Below are positions 50,536-58,635 of a stretch of 64,000 nucleotides of DNA, piece after piece. The notes under the pieces were generated by a model that saw nothing but the letters and a program-made list of their open reading frames with translations, was not told the DNA's origin and did not search any database. How positions within the stretch are numbered: position 1 is the first letter of the stretch; every line of letters starts with the position of its first letter. Made by a program: the position numbers and the translations under genes. Source of the DNA: JAPOUP01 sp026708635 (GTDB lineage: Bacteria; Pseudomonadota; Alphaproteobacteria; Rhodobacterales; Rhodobacteraceae); the NCBI GenBank assembly GCA_965200115.1, contig OZ241336.1, positions 2,108,001-2,172,000 of the forward strand. Reading direction: 5' to 3'.

Positions 50536-50548
50536 CCGGCCGTCCCGC
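50523..50548 (+). terminator. ppsR 3' hairpin with the stop codon in its loop
   Basis: GCGGGACGGC and GCCGTCCCGC form a 10-bp stem around a 6-nt loop; the ppsR TGA (50533-50535) is in the loop. A short T-containing stretch follows. It may reduce readthrough into bchG. Confidence 0.65.
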
Positions 50549-50595
50549 CGTTTGTTCCGCTCCCGACCAAACGGGTTGAAAGGCAGGTCCGGCGA

Positions 50596-51504
50596 ATGGG
50601 CTTAACCGCAGATCCGAAGACCATGGCCATGCCCCAGCCGACGGCGATGCTGAGGCTGATCAAGCCGGTGACATGGTTTCCGCCCATGTGGGCCTATCTT
50701 TGCGGCGCGGTATCGGCGGGGGTTTCGCCGGCCGGCAAATGGGATCTGGTCATTCTCGGAATCGTTCTCGCCGGCCCGGTCGTCTGCGGGATGAGCCAGG
50801 CTGCGAACGATTGGTGCGACCGTCACGTCGATATGATAAACGAGCCCGACCGTCCCATTCCCTCGGGCCTGGTTCCGGGTCGCTGGGGGCTTTGGATCGC
50901 CCTCTTCATGAGCCTGCTCGCGTTTTTTCTGGGATGGTGGCTTGGACCCTGGGGGTTCGGCGCGACGGTTCTCGCCGTGTCGGCGGCCTGGGCCTATTCG
51001 GCGAAGCCGGTGCGGCTGAAGCGCTCGGGCGTGCTCGGTCCTGGTGTGGTGGGGCTGAGTTACGAAAGCCTGCCGTGGTTCACCGGAGCCGCGGTGCTGG
51101 CCTCGGGCGCGCCGGGTTGGCCAGTCGTGGCGGTCGCGCTGCTTTACGGAATCGGCGCGCACGGAATCATGACCCTCAACGACTTCAAGGCCCTCGAGGG
51201 CGACCGGCGGACCGGGGTGAACTCGCTGCCGGTTACGCTGGGACCGGAGCGCGCGGCGCGTCTCGCGTGCTGGATGATGGCATGGCCCCAGCTTGCGGTG
51301 ATCGCGATGCTGGTTTACTGGGACCGACCCTGGCACGCCCTATCCGTTCTCTCGGCGCTGGTCGGCCAGTTTCTGGCGATGAGGGTGCTGCTGCGCGACC
51401 CGAAGCTCAAGGCTCCCTGGTATAACGGGACGGGCGTGGCTCTCTACATCACGGGCATGATGATCACGGCTTTCGGGATCCGCACCCTGGGGATCATGCC
51501 GTGA
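50596..51504 (+). CDS. bchG: Bacteriochlorophyll synthase
   Basis: A 302-residue UbiA-type prenyltransferase, about eight helices, which attaches the C20 tail to bacteriochlorophyllide a. First Asp-rich motif NDWCDRHVDMINEPDRPIPS; second NDFKALEGDRRTGVNSLPVT. Other landmarks are RLIKPVTWFPPMWAYLCGAV and the C-terminal LRDPKLKAPWYNGTGVALYI. It overlaps the next gene by 4 nt (GTGA). Confidence 0.95.
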   Translation: MGLTADPKTMAMPQPTAMLRLIKPVTWFPPMWAYLCGAVSAGVSPAGKWDLVILGIVLAGPVVCGMSQAANDWCDRHVDMINEPDRPIPSGLVPGRWGLWIALFMSLLAFFLGWWLGPWGFGATVLAVSAAWAYSAKPVRLKRSGVLGPGVVGLSYESLPWFTGAAVLASGAPGWPVVAVALLYGIGAHGIMTLNDFKALEGDRRTGVNSLPVTLGPERAARLACWMMAWPQLAVIAMLVYWDRPWHALSVLSALVGQFLAMRVLLRDPKLKAPWYNGTGVALYITGMMITAFGIRTLGIMP

Positions 51505-52784
51505 CGCTGTCCTGGATTTCGATTGTCCGGCTAGGGCTTGTGCAGATGTGTCTTGGCGCGATTGTCGTAATCGCCACCTCGACGCTCAATCGCCTTATGG
51601 TAGTGGAACTGGCGTTGCCCGCGGTCATGCCCGGCCTTCTCGTGGCCCTGCACTACGGCATCCAGATCTCGCGTCCTAATTGGGGCTTTGCGTCGGACAG
51701 GGGTGGCAGGCGAACGCGCTGGATCGTCGGCGGCATGCTGGCGCTGGCGCTGGGGGGTATCGGCGCGGCTTCAAGCATCGCGGTGCTGGCAGAAAGCTTT
51801 CCACTTGGACTGGCGTTGTCGATCATGTCCTACGCGTTGATCGGGGTCGGGGTCGGGGCCTGCGGAACGTCCCTGCTGGCGCTGCTTGCGACCTCCACGG
51901 CCCCCGAGAGGCGCGCGGCGGCGGCAACGATCACATGGCTGATGATGGTTGCCGGCATAGCCGTCTGTGCCGGCGGTATGGGCGCGGCGCTGGATCCTTA
52001 CAGCGCAGAGCGCCTGATCTGGATCGTTGCGGCGATATGCGCCGCGGCGTCCCTGTTGACATGCCTCGCCGTCGCCGGGGTCGAACGGGGTCTTGGGATC
52101 GTTCGCAAACGGGAATCCATGCCCTTCCTGGAAGGGCTCCGTGAAGTCTGGTCGGAACGGAAAACGCGCGATTTCACTATCTTCGTGTTCCTGTCGATGA
52201 CCGCCTATTTCATGCAGGAACTGATCCTCGAGCCATACGCGGGGCTTGTATTCGCTTTCACGCCGGGTCAGTCGACAACGCTCTCGGGCGCGCAGAACGG
52301 CGGCGTGTTCGTCGGGATGGTATCGGTTGGTGTCGCGATCTCCGGCCTGGGTATCGGCACGTTGCGCGGATGGGTGATCGTAGCGTGCGTCGGGTCGGCG
52401 CTCAGTCTTACGGCGATAGCGGCGCTTGGATCGCAGGGACCCGGGGCACCGCTTATCCATGCCGTTGTTCTCCTTGGTTTTTTCAACGGAATGTTTGCGG
52501 TCGCGGCGATCGGTTCGATGATGGCCCTTGCCGGGCAGGGCCGAAGCTCCCGGGAAGGAACGCGTATGGGGCTCTGGGGCGCGGGGCAGGCGCTCGCGGC
52601 GGGTTTCGGGGGTCTTCTGGGTGCCGCGGCCGTTGACATACTGCGCCGGGTGATGGCCGATGCGGAGGCATTTGGCATAGTCTTTTTTGCGGAGGCGCTG
52701 CTCTTCGCCTGTACGGCATTTATGGCGGCCAGGATCATCGAGACGCGCAGTCCAGGATCGAGCGGGGTGCTGGTGGGAGAATGA
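51501..52784 (+). CDS. BCD-family MFS-like protein (bch2/orf428)
   Basis: A 427-residue, twelve-helix member of the PucC/LhaA family. Seen: LGLVQMCLGAIVVIATSTLN, RLMVVELALPAVMPGLLVAL, GIQISRPNWGFASDRGGRRT, MQELILEPYAGLVFAFTPGQ and LGFFNGMFAVAAIGSMMALA. Genes of this type lie between bchG and bchP in other purple bacteria and probably help pass pigments to assembly. GTG start overlaps bchG; the stop overlaps bchP by 4 nt. Confidence 0.92.
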   Translation: MTLSWISIVRLGLVQMCLGAIVVIATSTLNRLMVVELALPAVMPGLLVALHYGIQISRPNWGFASDRGGRRTRWIVGGMLALALGGIGAASSIAVLAESFPLGLALSIMSYALIGVGVGACGTSLLALLATSTAPERRAAAATITWLMMVAGIAVCAGGMGAALDPYSAERLIWIVAAICAAASLLTCLAVAGVERGLGIVRKRESMPFLEGLREVWSERKTRDFTIFVFLSMTAYFMQELILEPYAGLVFAFTPGQSTTLSGAQNGGVFVGMVSVGVAISGLGIGTLRGWVIVACVGSALSLTAIAALGSQGPGAPLIHAVVLLGFFNGMFAVAAIGSMMALAGQGRSSREGTRMGLWGAGQALAAGFGGLLGAAAVDILRRVMADAEAFGIVFFAEALLFACTAFMAARIIETRSPGSSGVLVGE

Positions 52785-53968
52785 GCGTGGATTTTGACGT
52801 TGTCGTCGTGGGTGGCGGCCCTGCGGGAGCGACGGCCGCCGAGGACCTGGCGCGTAGCGGTCACAGGGTTTCGCTTCTTGACCGGGACGGGCGGATCAAG
52901 CCCTGCGGCGGCGCGATTCCACCGCGCGCGATTGCGGACTTCGACATTCCGGACACCCAGCTCGTGGCGCGGATCACCACGGCGCGGATGATTTCGCCCT
53001 CGGGACGCAGGGTGGACATCCCGATAGAGAACGGATTCGTCGGCATGGTTGAGCGGGAGTTCTTCGATGAATTCCTGCGGTCCCGCGCCGCAACCGCCGG
53101 TGCGGTGCGTCGGACCGGGACTTTCCTGCGGATAGAGCGGGACGCGGGTTGCGCCCGCGTTTTCTACCGCGACAAGGCGGGCGGCGGCGAGAATCATCTG
53201 GACGCCAGGTTTGTGATCGGGGCCGATGGCGCGCGCTCCAAGGTGGCGCGGGCCGAGTTGAAGGGCGGCGATACCATTCCCTATGTCATGGCCTATCACG
53301 AGATCGTAAAGGCGCCCGGACCACGTGGCGAGTATCACCCCGACCGCTGCGACGTTGTCTATGACGGGGCGATCAGTCCGGATTTCTACGGCTGGGTCTT
53401 TCCGCATGGAGCGTTGGCCAGCGTCGGCATGGGAACCGCGGTGGGCGCCGTCGACCTAAAGAGGGCGACGGCCGATCTCAGGGCCGCCAGCGGCCTTGAT
53501 GACTGCGAGACCGTGCGGGCCGAGGGCGCGCCGATACCGCTGAAGCCGCTCAGCCGATGGGACAACGGGCGCGATCTTGTGCTCGCGGGAGACGCCGCGG
53601 GTGTCGTGGCGCCCAGTTCCGGCGAAGGCATATACTACGCAATGGTCGGGGGCCGCGTGGCGGCCAAGGCGTGCGCGACGGCACTGAAGTCAGGACGGGC
53701 CCGCGATCTCCGGCTCGCCCGCCGCCTCTTCATGGACGAGCACAAGACCGTATTCCGGGTTCTCCGTTCGATGCAGGACGCCTATTACAGGTCGGACACC
53801 CGGCGCGAGCGTTTCGTCTCACTATGTCACGACATTGACGTCCAACGCCTGACTTTCGAAGCGTACATGAATAAGCGGCTTGTCCGCGCGCGGCCGTTCG
53901 CGCATCTGAAAATCGGCATCAAGAACATCGGCCACCTGACGGGTCTCGTTCCACCGGATCACGTATGA
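52781..53968 (+). CDS. bchP: Geranylgeranyl reductase
   Basis: A 395-residue FAD-dependent reductase that saturates the geranylgeranyl tail to phytyl. Seen: FAD motif VVVGGGPAGATAAEDLARSG, LLDRDGRIKPCGGAIPPRAI, FVIGADGARSKVARAELKGG, FYGWVFPHGALASVGMGTAV and LVLAGDAAGVVAPSSGEGIY. It is last in the aerR-ppsR-bchG-bch2-bchP run. The idi gene that often follows bchP is absent. Confidence 0.95.
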   Translation: MSVDFDVVVVGGGPAGATAAEDLARSGHRVSLLDRDGRIKPCGGAIPPRAIADFDIPDTQLVARITTARMISPSGRRVDIPIENGFVGMVEREFFDEFLRSRAATAGAVRRTGTFLRIERDAGCARVFYRDKAGGGENHLDARFVIGADGARSKVARAELKGGDTIPYVMAYHEIVKAPGPRGEYHPDRCDVVYDGAISPDFYGWVFPHGALASVGMGTAVGAVDLKRATADLRAASGLDDCETVRAEGAPIPLKPLSRWDNGRDLVLAGDAAGVVAPSSGEGIYYAMVGGRVAAKACATALKSGRARDLRLARRLFMDEHKTVFRVLRSMQDAYYRSDTRRERFVSLCHDIDVQRLTFEAYMNKRLVRARPFAHLKIGIKNIGHLTGLVPPDHV

Positions 53969-54377
53969 CTGAAGTGATTCCCGTCTAGGCAACCGACGTG
54001 CCGCGGCACGTCGAGGAAGCCCATCCGAGGGGCCTTTGGCGGGGTTCGCCCTGGCCGCGCGCGTCGCCCCAACTGCCGGGACGGTGGCGGCGCGAGCGAA
54101 TGAGGCGAAGGGCGGGCGACCCCGGAACCCGTGTGGGCCAATATGGTCGACGGGCGTTATTCACGGATGCAACGGCACCGTCGCGGCGCCATAGATCCAG
54201 GGCCGGACGACTTCCCCGAATGGCGGAACGGTCCGCCGTCGCCACGCCGCAACCGCTTCAGGGAACATCCTCCAGGCGGAATTGACAAGGGTCATATCAT
54301 GCCCTTAACAGTATAGCTCCAGGTATCGGATCGTGAGGCGTCGAAGCCCATATCCATAGTAAACGAAGAGGAAAGTA
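53969..54377. other. Gene-free stretch between bchP and the methyltransferase gene
   Basis: About 409 bp without a credible gene. It contains a perfect 20-bp palindrome (53994-54013) near its left end and turns AT-richer just before the methyltransferase gene, where the promoter should lie. Confidence 0.5.
53994..54013. repeat. 20-bp perfect palindrome after bchP
   Basis: CGACGTGCCGCGGCACGTCG is identical to its reverse complement, with no loop. It is 26 bp past the bchP stop. It could be an operator for a dimeric regulator or part of the transcript end; no T-run follows. Confidence 0.6.
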
Positions 54378-55259
54378 ATGGAATTCGAGAAGACCGTAAT
54401 CGACCATTACGAAAAACTCACGGAAGGATTTTACATTCATAAATGGAACGGCGACCATATCCATTTAGGGCTATTCGAGCCGGGTGAGTTGCCGCCACTC
54501 ATACCCACCCAACGACGGCAGCAAAGGGAATTCGATTGTATCGATCGAGCGTGCGAAAGGATGATCGATGAGGTTGTCGCTCCCGCGGGAATTGACGAAA
54601 ACTCCCATGTCGTTGATGCGGGGTGTGGGGTTGGCGGTACCGCGATCCGACTGGTGAATCTGTGGAATTGCCGCGTCACCGGAGTCAATATATGCGAGAA
54701 ACAGCTGGCGATCGCAAATCGGAAGGTCGAGGAGCTGGGACTGGGGGGGCAAATCGACCTGAAATATGCGAATTGCTCTCAAAGCCTGCCTTTTGGGGAT
54801 AATTCGATCGATGCGGTCGTCAATATAGAAAGCGCCTATCATTACCCTGATCGTGAAGCGTTCCTCGGGGAAGTCCATAGAATCCTGAAGCCGGGGGGAA
54901 GGATCGCCACCCAGGATCCAATGGTGCCCGATTCCATGTCCAAGGAGGAATACGAGCGATTCGTCAGTCCGGTATGCGAAGCGTGGTCAGTGTATAGTTT
55001 TGAATCTCCATCGAGCTATACCCGAATGCTCCGGCGGGCGGGATTTGAGATTCTGGAATTTTCCGACTTCGGTGACAGGGACCTGGACAACATTAGAATA
55101 CTCGAGAACGATTACACGAATATTTTCGCTCAGTGGCTTGACGGCAGTACCCATGTTGAGATCTCGATCGCTCTGGAACTCATGGGGCCTCTCATCAGGG
55201 CGTGGAAGAGCAGGCATATCCAGCTGCAAAGATATTGTGCGGAAAAACCGGCTCCCTGA
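54378..55259 (+). CDS. SAM-dependent methyltransferase of unknown substrate
   Basis: A 293-residue class I methyltransferase. Seen: an N-terminal lid GFYIHKWNGDHIHLGLF like those of small-molecule methyltransferases (sarcosine/dimethylglycine, tocopherol types), motif I SHVVDAGCGVGGTAIRLVNL, VTGVNICEKQLAIANRKVEE, acidic/Tyr motif IDAVVNIESAYHYPDREAFL and LKPGGRIATQDPMVPDSMSK. GAGGAAAG precedes the ATG. Codon use is clearly more AT-rich than in the neighbouring bch genes, suggesting acquisition. It stands alone between bchP and the puc promoter. The substrate is not predictable. Confidence 0.8.
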   Translation: MEFEKTVIDHYEKLTEGFYIHKWNGDHIHLGLFEPGELPPLIPTQRRQQREFDCIDRACERMIDEVVAPAGIDENSHVVDAGCGVGGTAIRLVNLWNCRVTGVNICEKQLAIANRKVEELGLGGQIDLKYANCSQSLPFGDNSIDAVVNIESAYHYPDREAFLGEVHRILKPGGRIATQDPMVPDSMSKEEYERFVSPVCEAWSVYSFESPSSYTRMLRRAGFEILEFSDFGDRDLDNIRILENDYTNIFAQWLDGSTHVEISIALELMGPLIRAWKSRHIQLQRYCAEKPAP

Positions 55260-55789
55260 GTACGGCGCCATTATTGATCGCGGCTTGGCGGGGAACGTGA
55301 AACCCGCACCGGGGACGACCGCAGCACGGATCACGCCGAACATTCCGGACATGGCCAAAATCGGTTTCCCGCCGCGCCTGGCCGTCTCGGCTTGGCCATG
55401 TCCCCGCGTAGCGGGGCCCGTTATGCCGAAATCGGTCGCCGGAGAGGCGTAGGGAGTTCCGTTTCACGCCTGAGTCCCCGAACCGGAACCGCCAGGGGAC
55501 GGCCCTCGCCGGGATTTCGCGCCGGGCAAGGACCTCAGGCGTTGACCGGCATCCGTGCGAGCGCGTGACGCTCCCCGCCATCCTTCGCAAGCCGGACGGA
55601 CATTCCAGAGCTCCCCGGGGCGCCCGGCTGACACGACCTTGGTTCGCGTCATGACATTCGCTCCACGTGCGGACGCATCGCGGACAGCCAGCCGGGGCCC
55701 GCACCAAGGATGGAAGGCGCCGCGCCACAATGGACGCACCCGTGAAAGTTCCGGTAATTTCGCAAAAGGCCCGTCACGTAAATATTTTG

Positions 55790-55807
55790 CGTCACATAAA
55801 ATTGACA
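55790..55807 (+). promoter_or_regulatory. PpsR/CrtJ-like operator, puc site 1 (one mismatch)
   Basis: CGT-N12-ACA, differing from TGT-N12-ACA at the first base, 7 bp upstream of a perfect site. Its interior has the usual GTCA...TGACA arrangement. Confidence 0.65.
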
Positions 55808-55814
55808 CTTGCAA

Positions 55815-55832
55815 TGTCAAAAAAAGATGACA
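55815..55832 (+). promoter_or_regulatory. PpsR/CrtJ operator, puc site 2
   Basis: TGTCAAAAAAAGATGACA is a perfect TGT-N12-ACA match with TGTCA/TGACA symmetry. It lies 90 bp upstream of pucB. Confidence 0.82.
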
Positions 55833-55922
55833 CAATGGAGTCGTCTACCTTGCACGAGGTATTCAGATACGGGTTTCGCAGCCGTCCTGGGCTTCGAAAA
55901 TTAACTACGAAGGAGACAAGAT

Positions 55923-56078
55923 ATGTCCGATGACCCGGATAGAGTTTGGCCAACCGGCCTCACGCAGCGTGAAGCCGAGGAAGTGCACAGCTACCTTATC
56001 GATGGCACGCGCGTCTTTGGCGCGGTCGCGCTTATAGCACATGTGCTCGTCGCCGTGGCGACGCCATGGCTAGGCTGA
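55923..56078 (+). CDS. pucB: LH2 beta polypeptide
   Basis: A 51-residue light-harvesting 2 beta subunit. It has a polar N-terminus with the conserved VWPTGLTQREAEEVHSYLID, then one membrane helix ending with ALIAHVLVAVATPWLG, which carries the His ligand. AAGGAG lies seven bases before the ATG. It starts the pucBAC unit. Confidence 0.95.
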   Translation: MSDDPDRVWPTGLTQREAEEVHSYLIDGTRVFGAVALIAHVLVAVATPWLG

Positions 56079-56091
56079 CGGGAGGCAAGAT

Positions 56092-56442
56092 ATGAATAAC
56101 GCAAAGATGTGGCTTGTGGTGCCACCGGCGGTCGGCGTTCCCTTGTTTCTGGGCGCGGTCGCGGTCGGCTCGTTTGCCGTGCATGTCGCCGTACTGAGCA
56201 ACACGTCTTGGGTGGATGACTTCCTGCAGGGAAAGCCGCTTGGTTCCGGCGATGAAATGGCGGCCATGCAGGTTCCCGGGCAGGGTGCCGTGACTTCGCA
56301 GGCAAGCTACGCGCTTGAACTGGACAATGGCGCCCAGGAAATTGTCGTGATCCTGCCCGATGGGACAACGGCGCGGGCGATCATGCAGCCGAAAAAGAAC
56401 GAAGTGTTGGCGGCGGGTCAGCCGCTGATGATGCTCGAATAG
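56092..56442 (+). CDS. pucA: LH2 alpha polypeptide with F44-L45 and long C-terminal extension
   Basis: A 116-residue LH2 alpha subunit, twice the usual 52-60. Residues 1-50 are canonical: MNNAKMWLVVPPAVGVPLFL, the His31 ligand in FAVHVAVLSNTSW, then VDDFLQG. The residues aligned with Tyr44-Tyr45 of R. sphaeroides are Phe44-Leu45, as in B800-820 (LH3-type) complexes. Residues about 55-116 are an added periplasmic domain (SQASYALELDNGAQEIVVIL, PDGTTARAIMQPKKNEVLAA), whose end AAGQPLMMLE recalls lipoyl/biotinyl domains. It follows pucB by 13 nt. Confidence 0.93.
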   Translation: MNNAKMWLVVPPAVGVPLFLGAVAVGSFAVHVAVLSNTSWVDDFLQGKPLGSGDEMAAMQVPGQGAVTSQASYALELDNGAQEIVVILPDGTTARAIMQPKKNEVLAAGQPLMMLE

Positions 56443-56445
56443 ATT

Positions 56446-56482
56446 GGCGGGCCCGGCGGTTCTGCTGACCGTCGGGCCCGCC
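56446..56482 (+). promoter_or_regulatory. Intercistronic pucA-pucC hairpin
   Basis: GGCGGGCCCG and CGGGCCCGCC form a 10-bp stem that extends to about 15 bp with one G-U pair. It begins 3 nt after the pucA stop. By analogy with pufBA/pufL it would stabilise the pucBA message relative to pucC. Confidence 0.8.
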
Positions 56483-56536
56483 GGAAACAGTCGGCCACCC
56501 TTTGTCGGGGTGGTCGACAGCGGATTGTCTGTGACA

Positions 56537-57961
56537 ATGTTCGGCATTCGGGATCTCGCTCTACGTAGGTTGGCCCGGCTGGGGCCAAGGTACTTTCCGT
56601 TCGCCGACGTGGCGACCCCGGACGTTCCGTTGTCGCGTCTCCTCAGGCTGGCGCTGTTTCAGGTGACGGTCGGGATGGCGCTGGTAATGCTGGTCGGAAC
56701 GCTGAACCGCGTGATGATCGTCGAACTCGCCGTGCCGGCGACGCTGGTTGCGGGAATGCTGGCGCTTCCGGTCGTTTTCGCGCCGCTGCGGACCATTATC
56801 GGCTTTAGGTCCGACACTCATGTTTCAGCGCTCGGTCTTCGTCGGATCCCCTACATCTGGAAAGGTACGCTCTACCAGTTCGGCGGTTTCGCCATTATGC
56901 CCTTCGCGCTTCTGGTACTCTCGGGATACGGCGACGCGGTCGATGCGCCACGCTGGATCGGCCTGTCCTCGGCGGCCTTGGCGTTCCTTCTGGTAGGTGC
57001 CGGAGTTCATATCGTGCAGACCACCGGTCTGGCGCTCGCGACGGACCTCGTTCCGGAGAGGGACCAGCCGAAAGTTGTCGGCCTGATGTATGTGATGCTG
57101 CTGTTCGGCATGGTCATCTCCGCGCTGGCGTATGGGCTGCTTCTCGAGAATTACTCGCCCGGGCGACTGATACAGGTCATCCAGGGCTCAGCCGTCCTCA
57201 CGGTTGCGCTCAACCTCCTCGCGATATGGAAGCAGGAGGCCCGCAGCCGGGAACGCGCGCGACGGATGGAGATCACCCGACATCCGACCTTCGCCGAGGC
57301 ATGGAGGGAACTGGTCGCGCATACCGGGATGAAGAAACTTCTTGTAGTGATCGGCCTCGGCACTTTCGGTTTCGGAATGGCGGACGTGCTGCTTGAGCCG
57401 TATGGCGGACAGGCGCTTGGCTTTTCCGTTGCGGAAACGACGCGGCTGACCGCGCTGCTGGCGACCGGAACCCTGATTGGTTTCGCGATCGCATCACGTG
57501 TGCTGGGTCGAGGCGGTTCAGCGATTGAACTGGGGCGATTGGGAGCATTGGTCGGCGTGCCGGGCTTCGCCGCGATCGTGCTGTCCTCCATGCTGGTAGG
57601 ACCCGCGCTGTTCCTCGCCGGAACGCTGGCGACCGGAGTCGGGGCCGGGCTCTTCGGACACGCCACGCTTACCGCCACGATCCGTGCGGCCCCCAGGGAC
57701 CGTATCGGCCTTTCGCTTGGCGCCTGGGGCGCCGTGCAGGCCACGTGCGCGGGAATCGGCATCGCCCTTGCCGGAATCGTCCGGGATATACTGGTCGGAA
57801 TGACGGCACTGGACGGACTTGCGCCGGAAACACCCTATAACGTAGTATTCACAATTGAGATCGGTTTCCTGCTTCTCGCCGTTCTGCTCGCGGTGCGGTG
57901 CCGTGACGGGAACATGGCTGAACACTCGGGCAGAAGGACCAAATCACTGGAGGTGTCATGA
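56537..57961 (+). CDS. pucC: PucC, LH2 assembly MFS-like protein (BCD family)
   Basis: A 474-residue, twelve-helix protein. Start at 56537 (FGIRDLALRRLARLGPRYFP), matching the family opening; a GTG two codons earlier is also possible. Seen: LLRLALFQVTVGMALVMLVG, TLNRVMIVELAVPATLVAGM, IIGFRSDTHVSALGLRRIPY and DVLLEPYGGQALGFSVAETT. PucC is required for LH2 assembly. It overlaps the next gene by 4 nt. Confidence 0.94.
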   Translation: MFGIRDLALRRLARLGPRYFPFADVATPDVPLSRLLRLALFQVTVGMALVMLVGTLNRVMIVELAVPATLVAGMLALPVVFAPLRTIIGFRSDTHVSALGLRRIPYIWKGTLYQFGGFAIMPFALLVLSGYGDAVDAPRWIGLSSAALAFLLVGAGVHIVQTTGLALATDLVPERDQPKVVGLMYVMLLFGMVISALAYGLLLENYSPGRLIQVIQGSAVLTVALNLLAIWKQEARSRERARRMEITRHPTFAEAWRELVAHTGMKKLLVVIGLGTFGFGMADVLLEPYGGQALGFSVAETTRLTALLATGTLIGFAIASRVLGRGGSAIELGRLGALVGVPGFAAIVLSSMLVGPALFLAGTLATGVGAGLFGHATLTATIRAAPRDRIGLSLGAWGAVQATCAGIGIALAGIVRDILVGMTALDGLAPETPYNVVFTIEIGFLLLAVLLAVRCRDGNMAEHSGRRTKSLEVS

Positions 57962-58635
57962 CAACGATATTTACAAGGCTATACCCCAATCCAAACGTTG
58001 CGGGAGGCGTCCGGGACCGCCTTTACCGCGCGGGATTTCCGCGTCATTCGATGCGCGTGGTTACACGACAGCCGGACGAGGAAGTCAGTGACATCAAGCT
58101 GCGCATTGACAGGGCGCGGGTTCCCGACCGCGAGGCGTCGGTTTACGCGGAGAGTGTCGTAAACGGCAACGCGCTCCTGATCGTCGCCGCCGATTACAGG
58201 CCGCTCGGCGCGGCAAAGGCCGGACGCAGGCTTCTGGAAGGAACGGGCGCGCTTCCATGCAACGTCGAAGCCGAGGAATTCAGGGTAGCGACATTGCCGG
58301 ACCATGCGCCATACGTGCTGAAGGACCATCCGCGTTTCCTGACCGCACCGCCTGATACCGACCATACGGGTGGCCCCCTGTCGGACCAGTTCGGTTTTTC
58401 GATGGTTGCCTCGCAACGGCGCGGGAATTCCGCGATCGAAGGCGGCAAGCAAATCCTGCCGTTTTTTACGTTGACCAGGAACCGCAAGGCGAATTCGGCG
58501 ATCAAAGGCGGCTCCCACGTATCGCGTGCTTTCTGGCCGATGAAACTGGTGACCGGGAACCCCCGCAGAAGTTCGGTCATTCGGGGTGGCGGCCATCCAT
58601 TTTCACGCCTTCTCGGCTGGCGGACGGTCAGCTAG
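57958..58635 (+). CDS. puc-linked protein with stress-protein-like N-domain and C-terminal repeats
   Basis: A 225-residue soluble protein. Residues 1-95 resemble the GSP17M/YflT-type fold: MTTIFTRLYPNPNVAGGVRD, RLYRAGFPRHSMRVVTR, then EASVYAESVVNGNALLIVAA. Residues 153-211 have three spaced copies of a basic-Gly motif: RRGNSAIEGG, RKANSAIKGG and RRSSVIRGGG, with hydrophobic spacers ILPFFTL, RAFWPMKL and FSRLLGW. The tail may bind membrane or nucleic acid. It overlaps pucC by 4 nt, so it is a fourth puc gene. Its stop overlaps the convergent bchO stop. Function unknown. Confidence 0.75.
   Translation: MTTIFTRLYPNPNVAGGVRDRLYRAGFPRHSMRVVTRQPDEEVSDIKLRIDRARVPDREASVYAESVVNGNALLIVAADYRPLGAAKAGRRLLEGTGALPCNVEAEEFRVATLPDHAPYVLKDHPRFLTAPPDTDHTGGPLSDQFGFSMVASQRRGNSAIEGGKQILPFFTLTRNRKANSAIKGGSHVSRAFWPMKLVTGNPRRSSVIRGGGHPFSRLLGWRTVS

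Larger units (their letters stand above)
55260..55922. other. Gene-free stretch containing the puc promoter region
   Basis: About 660 bp. 55260-55740 is GC-rich with no credible gene. 55750-55900 is AT-rich and carries two PpsR-type sites, so the puc promoter is here. The leader from there to pucB is about 90 nt. Confidence 0.65.

Noticed and set aside
53998..54316. Short plus-strand frames after bchP (idi remnant?)
   Set aside because: Products are Arg-rich and have no isopentenyl diphosphate isomerase motif.
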